The position numbers and the translations under genes are program-made. The notes under the pieces were generated by a model. That model worked only from the letters and a program-made list of their open reading frames with translations, made no database searches and was not told where the DNA came from. A stretch of DNA of 64,000 bases, taken from contig CAUZBP010000009.1 in assembly GCA_963578105.1 (NCBI GenBank), positions 1 through 64,000 of the forward strand, written 5' to 3'. Origin of the DNA: GCA-2718815 sp963578105. GTDB taxonomy: Bacteria; Planctomycetota; Planctomycetia; Pirellulales; Pirellulaceae. Below, in pieces: positions 54,062 through 62,260 of the stretch. How positions within the stretch are numbered: the first letter of the stretch is position 1; the number at the start of each line of letters is the position of its first letter.

Positions 54062-55681
54062 GTGGCTAAGCAACTTCTCTTCGAGGATCAGGCCCGAGCA
54101 AAAATGTTGCGGGGTGTCGACAAATTGACAGCCGCGGTCGCTATAACGATGGGACCGACCGGCCGGAATGTAATTATTGACAAGTCGTTTGGTGGGCCGA
54201 CGGTCACCAAAGATGGCGTGACTGTCTCGAAAGAGGTCGAATTGGAAGATCGTTTCGAAAACATGGGCGCCAAGCTGGTGAATGAAGTTGCCAGCAAGAC
54301 TTCGGACATCGCCGGAGACGGTACCACCACGGCGACTGTTCTGGCGAGAGCCATCTTCAAAGAAGGTATTCGCAACGTGGTCGCAGGTGCCAATTCAACG
54401 GCCATTCGGCGCGGAATTGAACGGGCCGTTGCCACAGTTGAAGCGACGTTGATCGAAATGGCAAAGCCCGTTTCCAGCAAAGACGAAATCGCCAGCGTGG
54501 GGGCCATCAGCGCCAACAACGACAGGGCGATTGGCGAAGAACTTGCTAACGCCTTGGAGAAGGTGGGAAAAGACGGTGTGATTACCGTCGAGGAAGGCAA
54601 GACTCGTGAAACGACGGTCGAATTTGTCGACGGTATGCAGTTCGACAAGGGCTATGTGTCCCCGTACTTTATCAATCATCCGGCGGAGATGGAATGCGTT
54701 CTGGAAGACGCGTTGATTCTGATCCACGAAAAGAAGGTCAGTAATCTACGGGAAATGGTACCAATCCTGGAGCAAGTCAGCCAATCCGGAAAGCCGTTGT
54801 TGATTATCGCTGAAGACGTTGAAGGTGAGGCCCTCACGACGCTGGTTGTGAATAAACTTCGTGGAGTTCTCAATATCTGTGCTGTCAAAGCACCAGGCTT
54901 TGGAGACCGTCGCAAAGCAATGTTGGGTGATATTGCTGTCCTCACGAATGGGATGCTGATCAGCGAAGACTTGGGTCTTAAGCTTGAAAATTTAAAACTC
55001 AAAGATCTTGGCACGGCCAAGAAAATTAGTATTAATAAAGACGGCACCACGATCATTCAAGGTGGTGGAAAAACCAGCGATGTGCAGCAACGTATACAAC
55101 AGCTTCGTAACCAACTCGACGAGATCGACAGTGAATACGATCGGGAAAAGTTTCAGGAACGGCTCGCAAAATTGACCGGAGGCGTTGCTGTGATTTCTGT
55201 AGGTGCCGATACCGAGATAGAAATGAAGCAGAAAAAAGCACGGGTGGAAGACGCTTTGCATGCCACACGTGCCGCAGTCGAAGAAGGTATTCTCCCGGGT
55301 GGTGGAGTGGCGCTGCTCCGCTGTACGGAAGCCGTGAAGGCCTGCCGCGCCGGAGCGAAGGGAGATGAAAAAATTGGAGTCGACATCATTCAAGCATCGT
55401 TGAGCGCACCTCTCAAACAAATTGCCGACAATTGCGGCGTCGATGGGTCAGTGGTTGTCGATGAAGTGACAGAGAAACCGAAGAATGTCGGTTACAATGC
55501 CTACACGGGCAAGTATGTTGACATGTTCAAAGCAGGAGTGATTGATCCGGCCAAAGTCGTCCGCACTGCCCTTTCGAATGCAGCCAGCATCGCTGGACTA
55601 TTGCTGACAACCGAAGCGCTTGTGACCAATCTTGAGGACGAAGATAAGCAGAAACAACGTGTCGAAGGCAGTGTGCGCTGA
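54062..55681 (+). CDS. groL: chaperonin GroEL, copy 2 (no Gly-Met tail)
   Basis: 539 residues from GTG 54062. It has MGPTGRNVIIDKSFGGP, IAGDGTTTATVLARAI and LVVNKLRGVLNICAVKAPGFGDRRKAM, as in typical GroEL. The C-terminus ends in charged residues (EDEDKQKQRVEG) with no GGM repeats. The tail difference from copy 1 suggests divided roles, perhaps one general and one for special substrates or stress. It ends at a strong terminator (55735). Confidence 0.96.
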   Translation: MAKQLLFEDQARAKMLRGVDKLTAAVAITMGPTGRNVIIDKSFGGPTVTKDGVTVSKEVELEDRFENMGAKLVNEVASKTSDIAGDGTTTATVLARAIFKEGIRNVVAGANSTAIRRGIERAVATVEATLIEMAKPVSSKDEIASVGAISANNDRAIGEELANALEKVGKDGVITVEEGKTRETTVEFVDGMQFDKGYVSPYFINHPAEMECVLEDALILIHEKKVSNLREMVPILEQVSQSGKPLLIIAEDVEGEALTTLVVNKLRGVLNICAVKAPGFGDRRKAMLGDIAVLTNGMLISEDLGLKLENLKLKDLGTAKKISINKDGTTIIQGGGKTSDVQQRIQQLRNQLDEIDSEYDREKFQERLAKLTGGVAVISVGADTEIEMKQKKARVEDALHATRAAVEEGILPGGGVALLRCTEAVKACRAGAKGDEKIGVDIIQASLSAPLKQIADNCGVDGSVVVDEVTEKPKNVGYNAYTGKYVDMFKAGVIDPAKVVRTALSNAASIAGLLLTTEALVTNLEDEDKQKQRVEGSVR

Positions 55682-55734
55682 TTTGCGATGATTCGCTTTT
55701 GCAGTCGCGCATCTGTCCTGGCAGTAACGTGTAC

Positions 55735-55771
55735 AACGGGTCACTTCCCCTCGGGGTGACCCGTTTTTTTT
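55735..55771 (+). terminator. rho-independent terminator after groEL2
   Basis: AACGGGTCAC and GTGACCCGTT form a perfect stem of 10 bp around an 11-base loop and are followed by TTTTTTT. It closes the groEL1-groES-groEL2 transcription unit. Confidence 0.9.
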
Positions 55772-55921
55772 GGATGACAAGTACCTGCTTCAATTGGGCT
55801 GCTATTCGACGTGGTTTTTCCCGGAGAACAAAACCCGCGCATTCGCGTCGGTGGACGTAAGGTATAAGAGTATAATTGTCGAATCGCTCAGACTCATTCA
55901 TTCTTCCCTCGAATCTCATCC

Positions 55922-57079
55922 ATGGCAGGAAAACGAGACTATTACGAAGTGTTAGAGGTCGCTCGCACTGCGGATGAAGGTGAAATTTCGACCGCCTATC
56001 GCAAGCTGGCGATCAAAAACCATCCGGATAGCAATCCTAACAATGAGGAAGCGACGGAACGGTTCAAGGAGGCAGCCGAAGCGTACGAAGTCCTGAGTGA
56101 CCGGGAGAAACGTGGCCGTTACGATCAATTCGGTCACGCAGCATTTGAAGGTGCGGGAGGGGCGCCGCACTATGCGGATGTCTCTGAAATTTTCGAAGTA
56201 TTTGGCGACATTTTCGGGGGCGGTATTTTCGGCGACATGTTCAGTGGAGGATCTCGTCGAGGCCGCCGCGCGAGACGCGGAGAAAACATTAAATGTCAGT
56301 TGACCCTGGATCTCGAAGAAGCTGCTGCCGGGGTTACTAAAACCGTTCAGTTCGACCGGCGCCAGACGTGCAAGCATTGTGACGGATCGGGGGCGAGTCC
56401 CGAATCGAAGCCGCAGCCCTGTGTGCGTTGCGGCGGCCAGGGACAAGTGGTCCAGCAAGCTGGAATCCTCCATGTGCAAACGGTTTGTCCAACCTGTGGA
56501 GGGGCCGGGCAACGAATCACCGATCCCTGCGCCGGTTGCGGAGGCGCAGGATTAGAAACGCAACAAGTGCGTCTCGAAATAGCCATTCCAGCTGGAATTG
56601 AAGATGGGATGCGAGTTCGCTTGACGGGCGAAGGCGAACCAAGCCCCTCCGGAGGTCCCCCCGGAGATTGCTATTGTTTCGTCAACGTTCGCGAACATTC
56701 GTTGTTTGAACGAAACGGTCCTGACTTGATTTTACGGTTTCCAGTAACCTACACCCAGGTTGTCTTGGGAGCTGTGGTCGAAGTTCCTACCCTGGCAGGC
56801 CGTGAAGAACTCGAGATTCCCGCAGGAACTCAGATTGGCGAGGTGTTTCGTTTGCGCGGTCGGGGCATGCGAGACCCACGAGGGAGGGGAATCGGTGATT
56901 TGATCGTGCAAATTTTTGTTGATGTGCCCAAAAAAGTGTCTGGCAGACATGAAGAAGTACTGCGCGAACTGGCCGATTTGGAAAAAGTTAACGTCAGTTT
57001 GCAACAGAAAAGTTTTTTAGAGAAGCTTCGTGACTATTTCGTCCATAATGAAGAGAGTACTGCCCAGGTGGAGAACTAG
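55922..57079 (+). CDS. dnaJ: chaperone DnaJ
   Basis: 385 residues. J domain at 1-70 with HPD at 34-36. A Gly-Phe-rich region with FGDIFGGGIFGDMF follows, then four zinc-finger repeats: CKHCDGSG, CVRCGGQG, CPTCGGAG and CAGCGGAG (about 150-215). The C-terminal substrate-binding domains run to about 360. It delivers clients to DnaK and stimulates its ATPase. A perfect -10 TATAAT lies at 55871-55876. grpE follows five bases later; dnaK is not in the window. Confidence 0.96.
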   Translation: MAGKRDYYEVLEVARTADEGEISTAYRKLAIKNHPDSNPNNEEATERFKEAAEAYEVLSDREKRGRYDQFGHAAFEGAGGAPHYADVSEIFEVFGDIFGGGIFGDMFSGGSRRGRRARRGENIKCQLTLDLEEAAAGVTKTVQFDRRQTCKHCDGSGASPESKPQPCVRCGGQGQVVQQAGILHVQTVCPTCGGAGQRITDPCAGCGGAGLETQQVRLEIAIPAGIEDGMRVRLTGEGEPSPSGGPPGDCYCFVNVREHSLFERNGPDLILRFPVTYTQVVLGAVVEVPTLAGREELEIPAGTQIGEVFRLRGRGMRDPRGRGIGDLIVQIFVDVPKKVSGRHEEVLRELADLEKVNVSLQQKSFLEKLRDYFVHNEESTAQVEN

Positions 57080-57084
57080 ACACC

Positions 57085-57696
57085 GTGTCCAAAGGAAGTA
57101 ACAGCCCGACCAGTGGAGATCCCCGCGGGGACCCGCCATCCGATGAATTGTTTGTAGAAGGAGCGGATTCGAGCCCCGAAATTGACGAGTCACCAGATGG
57201 TACGTTTGATCAAGACGCTGTTGTGCAATTGCAGAACCAGGTAGATGATGCGAACAGTCGCTTGGTCCGTTCACAGGCGGAGCTGGACAATTTTCGTAAA
57301 CGGTCTCGTCGCGAGATGGAAGATCAACGACGGCATGCCCAATTTCCCATCATGAGCGATCTGTTGGCTGTCGTGGACAATCTGGAGCGGGCGATACAAG
57401 CCACGGGACAGGCTGAAACGGACAACCAGCAAGGCCTTCAGGAAGGCGTTCATCTGGTTACCGATCAGCTTAAATCCATCCTCGAACGCCACCACTGTCA
57501 AATGATTGAAGTTGGGGAAGGCGATGTCTTCGATCCGAATTGCCACGAAGCGATCTCACAACAACCAAGCGAGGATCATCCTACAGGTTCAGTTCTGTTT
57601 GTAACACAGAGTGGTTATCGACTTCATGAGCGGATTGTGCGACCGGCTCAAGTAGTTGTGTCTACTGGATCAGATGATTTGCAAGCCTCTTCATAA
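57085..57696 (+). CDS. grpE: nucleotide exchange factor GrpE
   Basis: 203 residues from GTG 57085, five bases after dnaJ. A disordered acidic N-terminus (about 1-45) is followed by a long coiled coil (QLQNQVDDANSRLVRSQAELDNFRKR, cited by position 50-78) and the C-terminal beta domain ending DPNCHEAI...VLFVTQSGYRLHERIVRPAQVVVS. It promotes ADP release from DnaK. Translationally close to dnaJ, so co-expression is expected. Confidence 0.95.
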   Translation: MSKGSNSPTSGDPRGDPPSDELFVEGADSSPEIDESPDGTFDQDAVVQLQNQVDDANSRLVRSQAELDNFRKRSRREMEDQRRHAQFPIMSDLLAVVDNLERAIQATGQAETDNQQGLQEGVHLVTDQLKSILERHHCQMIEVGEGDVFDPNCHEAISQQPSEDHPTGSVLFVTQSGYRLHERIVRPAQVVVSTGSDDLQASS

Positions 57697-57720
57697 GAAG
57701 TCGAAACAGGATTAACATAA

Positions 57721-58029
57721 ATGCCCACTTACGAGTACGAATGTGACGCCTGCGGGCATGAGTTCGAGTTGTTTCAGTCCATTACAGATTCGGTGAAGCG
57801 CAAATGTCCGGAGTGTGGCAAATTGAAATTGCGAAGACTGTTTGGTACCGGAGGTGCCATCGTGTTTAAAGGTTCCGGTTTCTATCAAACAGACTATCGC
57901 AGTGAATCATACAAAAAGCAGGCCAAGGAAGATCGGAAGTCATCGGAAAGTTCGTCGGACAGCAAATCCGGAAAGTCAGAGAAAACAGATAAGACAAAAA
58001 ATAAATCTCAAAATAAAAAAACGGATTGA
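57721..58029 (+). CDS. FmdB-type zinc-ribbon protein
   Basis: 102 residues. The N-terminal zinc ribbon MPTYEYECDACGHEFE with CDAC and CPEC pairs, then the FmdB motif LRRLFGTGGAIVFKGSGFYQTDYR at about 37-60. The last 40 residues are Lys- and Ser-rich and look disordered. Family function is uncertain (regulatory protein). It sits between grpE and yacG. Confidence 0.9.
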   Translation: MPTYEYECDACGHEFELFQSITDSVKRKCPECGKLKLRRLFGTGGAIVFKGSGFYQTDYRSESYKKQAKEDRKSSESSSDSKSGKSEKTDKTKNKSQNKKTD

Positions 58030-58034
58030 CACAC

Positions 58035-58214
58035 ATGTCATCACAACGATGTCCCACTTGCGAGAAACGGTTTTTGTCTGCGCAGTCGTCGACAAAGCCT
58101 TTTTGCAGCGAGCGATGCAGACAAATCGATTTGGGGTTGTGGCTTGAGGAACGCCATAGTGTGCCTGTCAAACCGAATGAAAACTCGGAAGAAGAAATTG
58201 CACTCGATTTTTGA
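58035..58214 (+). CDS. yacG: DNA gyrase inhibitor YacG
   Basis: 59 residues from ATG 58035; an earlier TTG at 58026 overlaps the previous gene. Four-cysteine zinc site CPTC...FCSERCRQIDLG and the LGLWLEE end fit YacG, which binds GyrB in other bacteria. It lies 5 bases after the fmdB-type gene. Confidence 0.88.
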   Translation: MSSQRCPTCEKRFLSAQSSTKPFCSERCRQIDLGLWLEERHSVPVKPNENSEEEIALDF

Positions 58215-58295
58215 GTGCTCGTTTATCACCAAGAGAAATCATCGAGCGACAAGTCTGCTGTCTCCTAATTGCTATTGTTCGTTGAAAGGTTTGTT

Positions 58296-58700
58296 ATGCC
58301 AGTCCAGATGACGCTTTCTCGGATCATCATTAGCGAGATCAACGAACAGCAGGTGATTTATCTCCAGGAAGTAGACGGTGACCGTACCTTTCCGATTCTG
58401 ATCGGGATTTTCGAAGCGACCAGCATTGATCGGCGGGTCAAGGACCACCAATCCCCGCGACCCTTGACGCATGATTTGGTGGTCAGTACGGTGGAACAAC
58501 TGGGAGCCGAGTTTGACAGCGTTGTGATCTCTGAACTTCGAGATCATACCTATTATGCAAAACTTCGGATTCGACAAGATGGCGACTTGATCGAAATCGA
58601 CTCGCGTCCGTCCGATGCCATTGCGGTGGCTGTAACTTGTAATCCGCAGCTACCAATTTACGTTTCTGAGGAGGTGTTGGAGGACGTTCTGGAGGAGTAA
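58296..58700 (+). CDS. bifunctional nuclease (DUF151) family protein
   Basis: 134 residues from ATG 58296, with GAAAGG upstream. The DUF151 motif LPILIGIFEA is seen as FPILIGIFEATSIDRRV, followed by THDLVVSTVEQLGAE, ISELRDHTYYAKLRI and the terminal SRPSDAIAVAV. Members are small cytosolic proteins, some with DNase/RNase activity; whether this one acts as a nuclease is not shown. It is the last gene on the plus strand of the chaperone region, 81 bases after yacG. Confidence 0.9.
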   Translation: MPVQMTLSRIIISEINEQQVIYLQEVDGDRTFPILIGIFEATSIDRRVKDHQSPRPLTHDLVVSTVEQLGAEFDSVVISELRDHTYYAKLRIRQDGDLIEIDSRPSDAIAVAVTCNPQLPIYVSEEVLEDVLEE

Positions 58701-58812
58701 TCGGAGGGGTTGGCTGGCGCGCCAGGGTTGGAAGCGTCACAGTAAGAACTGCGGTTGACCATGCGATGTGACTCACTGGTCATCCGTTGTGAACCACCAC
58801 ACACATTGAAGT

Positions 58813-59886
58813 TTACGGCAAGGTTTTGATAAACCGCTCCAATCGTGCGTTTAACATTCTCAGGTCTTTGCCAAAAATTCCAGCGAAATCTTTTTGCCGC
58901 TCAACAGAACGATAGTTGGTGAAAGGTTCACGAGTGGCGGTCTTTTGCAGAAACTGCTTATACTTCTGCGGTTCTGTTTCCGTGAGAAAGAATGTCAGCG
59001 CCCAGGCTTCGGCGTAGGCGTGGTCAGAATTTCTCTGGAACAGGTCATCATCTGCTACGATCTTGGCAAGCACATCGGCGGACTGATTTGGTAAATGGCG
59101 ACGAAAGGCCTTCAGACGCCCCCGATTGACACGGTCCTCACGTTGTTGGTATGTGCGTGAGTCCCACACACCCTTCGCTTCAAACAGGGTTCCGAGTCCT
59201 TCTGCTAGCCAGCGCGGAGTCGATCCGAACCGGCTGTGTATACCGGTATTGAAGGCAGACTGGTGGGCAGCTTCATGGAGAATTGTTTCCGAGTTGATTT
59301 GCCATTGTCGTGCGTTGTTTTTCCCTGCCCCCGTATCGTAGACGAAAATCCTATTTGAAGTGGAAGAATAGTACCCCAGCAAACGCTGGGTAATACGTAC
59401 ACCGTCAGCGATAGCAAGCCGCTCAAAATCCTGTCGTTGGTGAAACACGACAACAACCAGTGGGAAGGGGGGACTTTGCGTTTGAATTCCTCGCGAGCGA
59501 AAATAGTGGACAAACGAACGGTAGAAATCTTCGAAACAGTTTGCCCATCGGTCCCGCTTGCCTTTGGGATGTACGATCAGATAGTGTCCCGTCCCGGATA
59601 CATCGAACCGCTTACCAAATTCTCGATACAACCCGGCACGCATTTCAGCAGACGAATAACTGTTGAAACGACTGGAAATTTTGCGCATGTTCCTGGCATG
59701 GGTGGGATTGAAACTCCACAGGGCACCGTCTCGACCTAGAAGATGCATGTTGTTGCTGGTCCAACTGAGCGGATGTCCTTCAATGTGACGTCCCCTGATG
59801 TCCAAGCGAATCGTACCGTTGGCCCACATGCTTGGGGTATGGGTAAGAAAACCCAGCAGAAGCAGCAAGTAGAATTTGAACTGCAT
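58813..59886 (-). CDS. exported DUF1570-type metallopeptidase
   Basis: 357 residues from ATG 59886 (a GTG-type upstream start to 59922 is less likely). A signal peptide (FYLLLLLGFLTHTPSMWA) is followed by a region with beta strands, then ILHEAAHQS, an HEXXH zinc site at 204-208, and RWLAEGLGTLFE with a third ligand E229. This gluzincin pattern and the family length fit DUF1570 peptidases, widespread in planctomycetes. Substrate unknown. The C-terminus is helical. Confidence 0.85.
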   Translation of the reverse strand: MQFKFYLLLLLGFLTHTPSMWANGTIRLDIRGRHIEGHPLSWTSNNMHLLGRDGALWSFNPTHARNMRKISSRFNSYSSAEMRAGLYREFGKRFDVSGTGHYLIVHPKGKRDRWANCFEDFYRSFVHYFRSRGIQTQSPPFPLVVVVFHQRQDFERLAIADGVRITQRLLGYYSSTSNRIFVYDTGAGKNNARQWQINSETILHEAAHQSAFNTGIHSRFGSTPRWLAEGLGTLFEAKGVWDSRTYQQREDRVNRGRLKAFRRHLPNQSADVLAKIVADDDLFQRNSDHAYAEAWALTFFLTETEPQKYKQFLQKTATREPFTNYRSVERQKDFAGIFGKDLRMLNARLERFIKTLP

Positions 59887-60352
59887 CTTCGAGTTCTGCA
59901 CGAGGTCAGAAGGCGCACACACACGGCGAAAAGATCAGAAGTTGAAACAACTTGTGACAACCATGGAAATCGAATGCCATTTCAATTCTACGCCAACATT
60001 TGTTGAACGCGCTGGTCAGCGAGGTAAAAATGAGGTATGGGTTTGGCAAAACAGGGTGATTCATGGCTGAATCACTGGTTATGCTGATTACCCGATTTTT
60101 TGGTCAATCGAATAAACTCGCCAAAACCGACCCCTCACGGTCAACCTGTCGTCTTGTGTCTCCACCGGCCACCGACTAACTCGATTATTGCAAACAGACA
60201 ATACGTTACAATGAGACGATGCAACACGATCAATGGTCAAGAGCGTAGCGTGCATCCGCGAGTCCTGTTGGGCGGATTGTCGGCTGCCTGTGTGCCATTT
60301 ACAATCTTCTCCAGCCAGATGAACGGGGGACATCTTGTTTTAAAGGCACCTG
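59887..60352. other. intergenic region between divergent genes
   Basis: About 470 bases between the DUF1570 gene and mutY; it must contain both promoters but no clear hexamer pair was found. Short open frames have no support. Confidence 0.35.
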
Positions 60353-61462
60353 ATGCCGACTCACATCGACTCTGTTGAACTGTTACCAGATGCCAGTTGG
60401 AGGCAGTCGTTCCGGCGGCCACTGTTGCGCTGGTTTCGTCGCAACGCTCGTGACTTGCCCTGGCGTCACACCAAGGACCCCTACGCTGTGTGGGTCAGCG
60501 AAATCATGCTTCAGCAGACGCAGGTTGTGACCGTGAAGTCCTATTTCACGCGATTCCTACAGCGTTTTCCGGACATTGCCAGCCTGGCCGCCGCATCGGA
60601 TCAGGAAGTTCTTCGATATTGGGAGGGCTTGGGTTACTATCGTCGTGGCCGAGCACTGCACCAGGCGGCCCGGAAGATGATGACCGAGTTTCAGGGAAAG
60701 TTCCCGAGAGATCCGCAAACGGTACAAGAACTTCCGGGAATTGGGCGTTACACAGCGGGTGCAATTTTGTCGATTGCCTTTGACGACCCGCTGCCGATCC
60801 TGGAAACGAATTCGATTCGTCTGTTGAGCCGATTATTGGCTTACCAAGGGGATACCACGCGCAGCGCCGGGCAAAAACTCTTATGGGCGTTTTCCGAACA
60901 ATTACTGCCCCGCCGCAATGTAGGCAGCTTTAACCAGGCCCTGATGGAGGTCGGCAGTTGCGTCTGTACCCCGAAAAGTCCTGACTGTGCCAACTGTCCG
61001 GTCCGAAAGCTTTGTCGAGCCCGATCTCAAAAACTACAGGAGGTGATTCCGGTTGTTAAAAAAAAGATGCAATACCAGGATTTACACGAAGCGGCGGTCG
61101 TCATTCGGAGGAGCCAAAAAGTCTTACTTCGTCGTTGCCTGACGGGGGAGCGGTGGGAAGGTCTATGGGACTTTCCTCGTTGTGAAATAAGTTCTCAAAA
61201 GGATCACTTGTTGAGGAAAGAAATCGAGCAGAAGGTACGCAAGTTGACAGGAGTCACGATTCACATTGGAGATTCTCTGGCGACGATCAAACACGGAGTG
61301 ACTCGCTTTCGAATCACACTGGAATGCTACGAAGCGGATGTTCTCGCGAGTTCGAGGTCCCAAGCCAGTTCAGAACAAAAATGGATTCCAGTCTCGACTC
61401 TTGAAGATTATCCGTTAAGTGTAACAGGAAGGAAGATAGCACGGCTGATTGCCGAGTCGTAA
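60353..61462 (+). CDS. mutY: A/G-specific adenine DNA glycosylase
   Basis: 369 residues. Removes adenine opposite 8-oxoguanine. Helix-hairpin-helix region LPGIGRYTAGAI is at about 127-138. The catalytic glutamate is E50 in SEIMLQQTQV. The iron-sulfur ligands are C205, C212, C215 and C221 (spacing 6-2-5). The aspartate expected about 101 residues after the glutamate (LDGNV in E. coli) is E151 here (LETNS). A NUDIX-like C-terminal domain (about 230-369) has VIRRSQKVLLRR and GLWDFPRCE. Convergent with trpC. Confidence 0.95.
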   Translation: MPTHIDSVELLPDASWRQSFRRPLLRWFRRNARDLPWRHTKDPYAVWVSEIMLQQTQVVTVKSYFTRFLQRFPDIASLAAASDQEVLRYWEGLGYYRRGRALHQAARKMMTEFQGKFPRDPQTVQELPGIGRYTAGAILSIAFDDPLPILETNSIRLLSRLLAYQGDTTRSAGQKLLWAFSEQLLPRRNVGSFNQALMEVGSCVCTPKSPDCANCPVRKLCRARSQKLQEVIPVVKKKMQYQDLHEAAVVIRRSQKVLLRRCLTGERWEGLWDFPRCEISSQKDHLLRKEIEQKVRKLTGVTIHIGDSLATIKHGVTRFRITLECYEADVLASSRSQASSEQKWIPVSTLEDYPLSVTGRKIARLIAES

Positions 61463-61474
61463 TTTTCCCCGCGC

Positions 61475-62260
61475 TCAATGGTTTCCAAGCAATTCTCGTA
61501 CTGCTGCTGCGATGTCAGGCTGTCGCATCAAGGTTTCTCCGACCAGGATAGCGTTCACACCGGCTGCCTCCAGGCGCAGCACATCCTGGCGAGTTCGGAT
61601 GCCGCTCTCTCCAACCAGAACACAGTCCGCTGGAATTTTGTCCCGCATGCGAAGTGTGTGGTCCAAGTCTGTAGCAAAGCTGCGCAAGTCGCGGTTGTTG
61701 ACACCAATTAAGGAAGCTCCTGCAGCCAGTACTCGTTCCAAATTGTCCGGTTCATAAAATTCCACCAAAGGGGTCATACCTAAGGCTATAGTTTCGTTGT
61801 GAAGTTTGTGGAGTTGACGGTCATCGAGACACTCGGCAATCAACAAGACGGCATCGGCCCCTGCTGCACGTGCTTCGAGTAGTTGATAACTGTCCAAAAT
61901 GAAGTCTTTTCGCAGTAGCGGAGATTTCACGCCTCCGTGAATTTGGGTTAGGTGCTCGAGTTTGCCTTGAAAGTAAGGTTCGTCCGTCAACACGCTGATA
62001 CAACTGGCACCTTGTTGTTCGTAGGTCTGGGCGATCGCAACGGGGTCAAAATCAGCGCGAATCACGCCGGCCGAAGGGCTTGCTTTTTTAACTTCTGCAA
62101 TCAGCTTGATCGGGCCTCTTTCGGCCAATGGCCCGAAAAAGTCTCGTGGGGGAGCAACCTGCTCAATATCCGCCCGCAAATCGGCTTCAACGCGGCGCTG
62201 ACGGGCGACGGCGATCTCGTCACGTTTCGTGGCAATAATTTTGTTGAGGATCTCAGCCAT
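61475..62260 (-). CDS. trpC: indole-3-glycerol phosphate synthase
   Basis: 261 residues. It makes indole-3-glycerol phosphate in tryptophan synthesis. The barrel motifs are present: PIKLIAEVKKASPSAG (with catalytic lysine), GASCISVLTDEPYF, LLRKDFILDSYQ, NNRDL and ESGI near the phosphate site. The ATG overlaps the purH stop by one base (TGATG), so the two are translationally coupled although their pathways differ. Three prime end abuts mutY (12 bases). Confidence 0.95.
   Translation of the reverse strand: MAEILNKIIATKRDEIAVARQRRVEADLRADIEQVAPPRDFFGPLAERGPIKLIAEVKKASPSAGVIRADFDPVAIAQTYEQQGASCISVLTDEPYFQGKLEHLTQIHGGVKSPLLRKDFILDSYQLLEARAAGADAVLLIAECLDDRQLHKLHNETIALGMTPLVEFYEPDNLERVLAAGASLIGVNNRDLRSFATDLDHTLRMRDKIPADCVLVGESGIRTRQDVLRLEAAGVNAILVGETLMRQPDIAAAVRELLGNH

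Noticed and set aside
58711..58722. Palindrome CTGGCGCGCCAG after the DUF151 gene
   Set aside because: A short GC palindrome with no T-run; too little to call a terminator.
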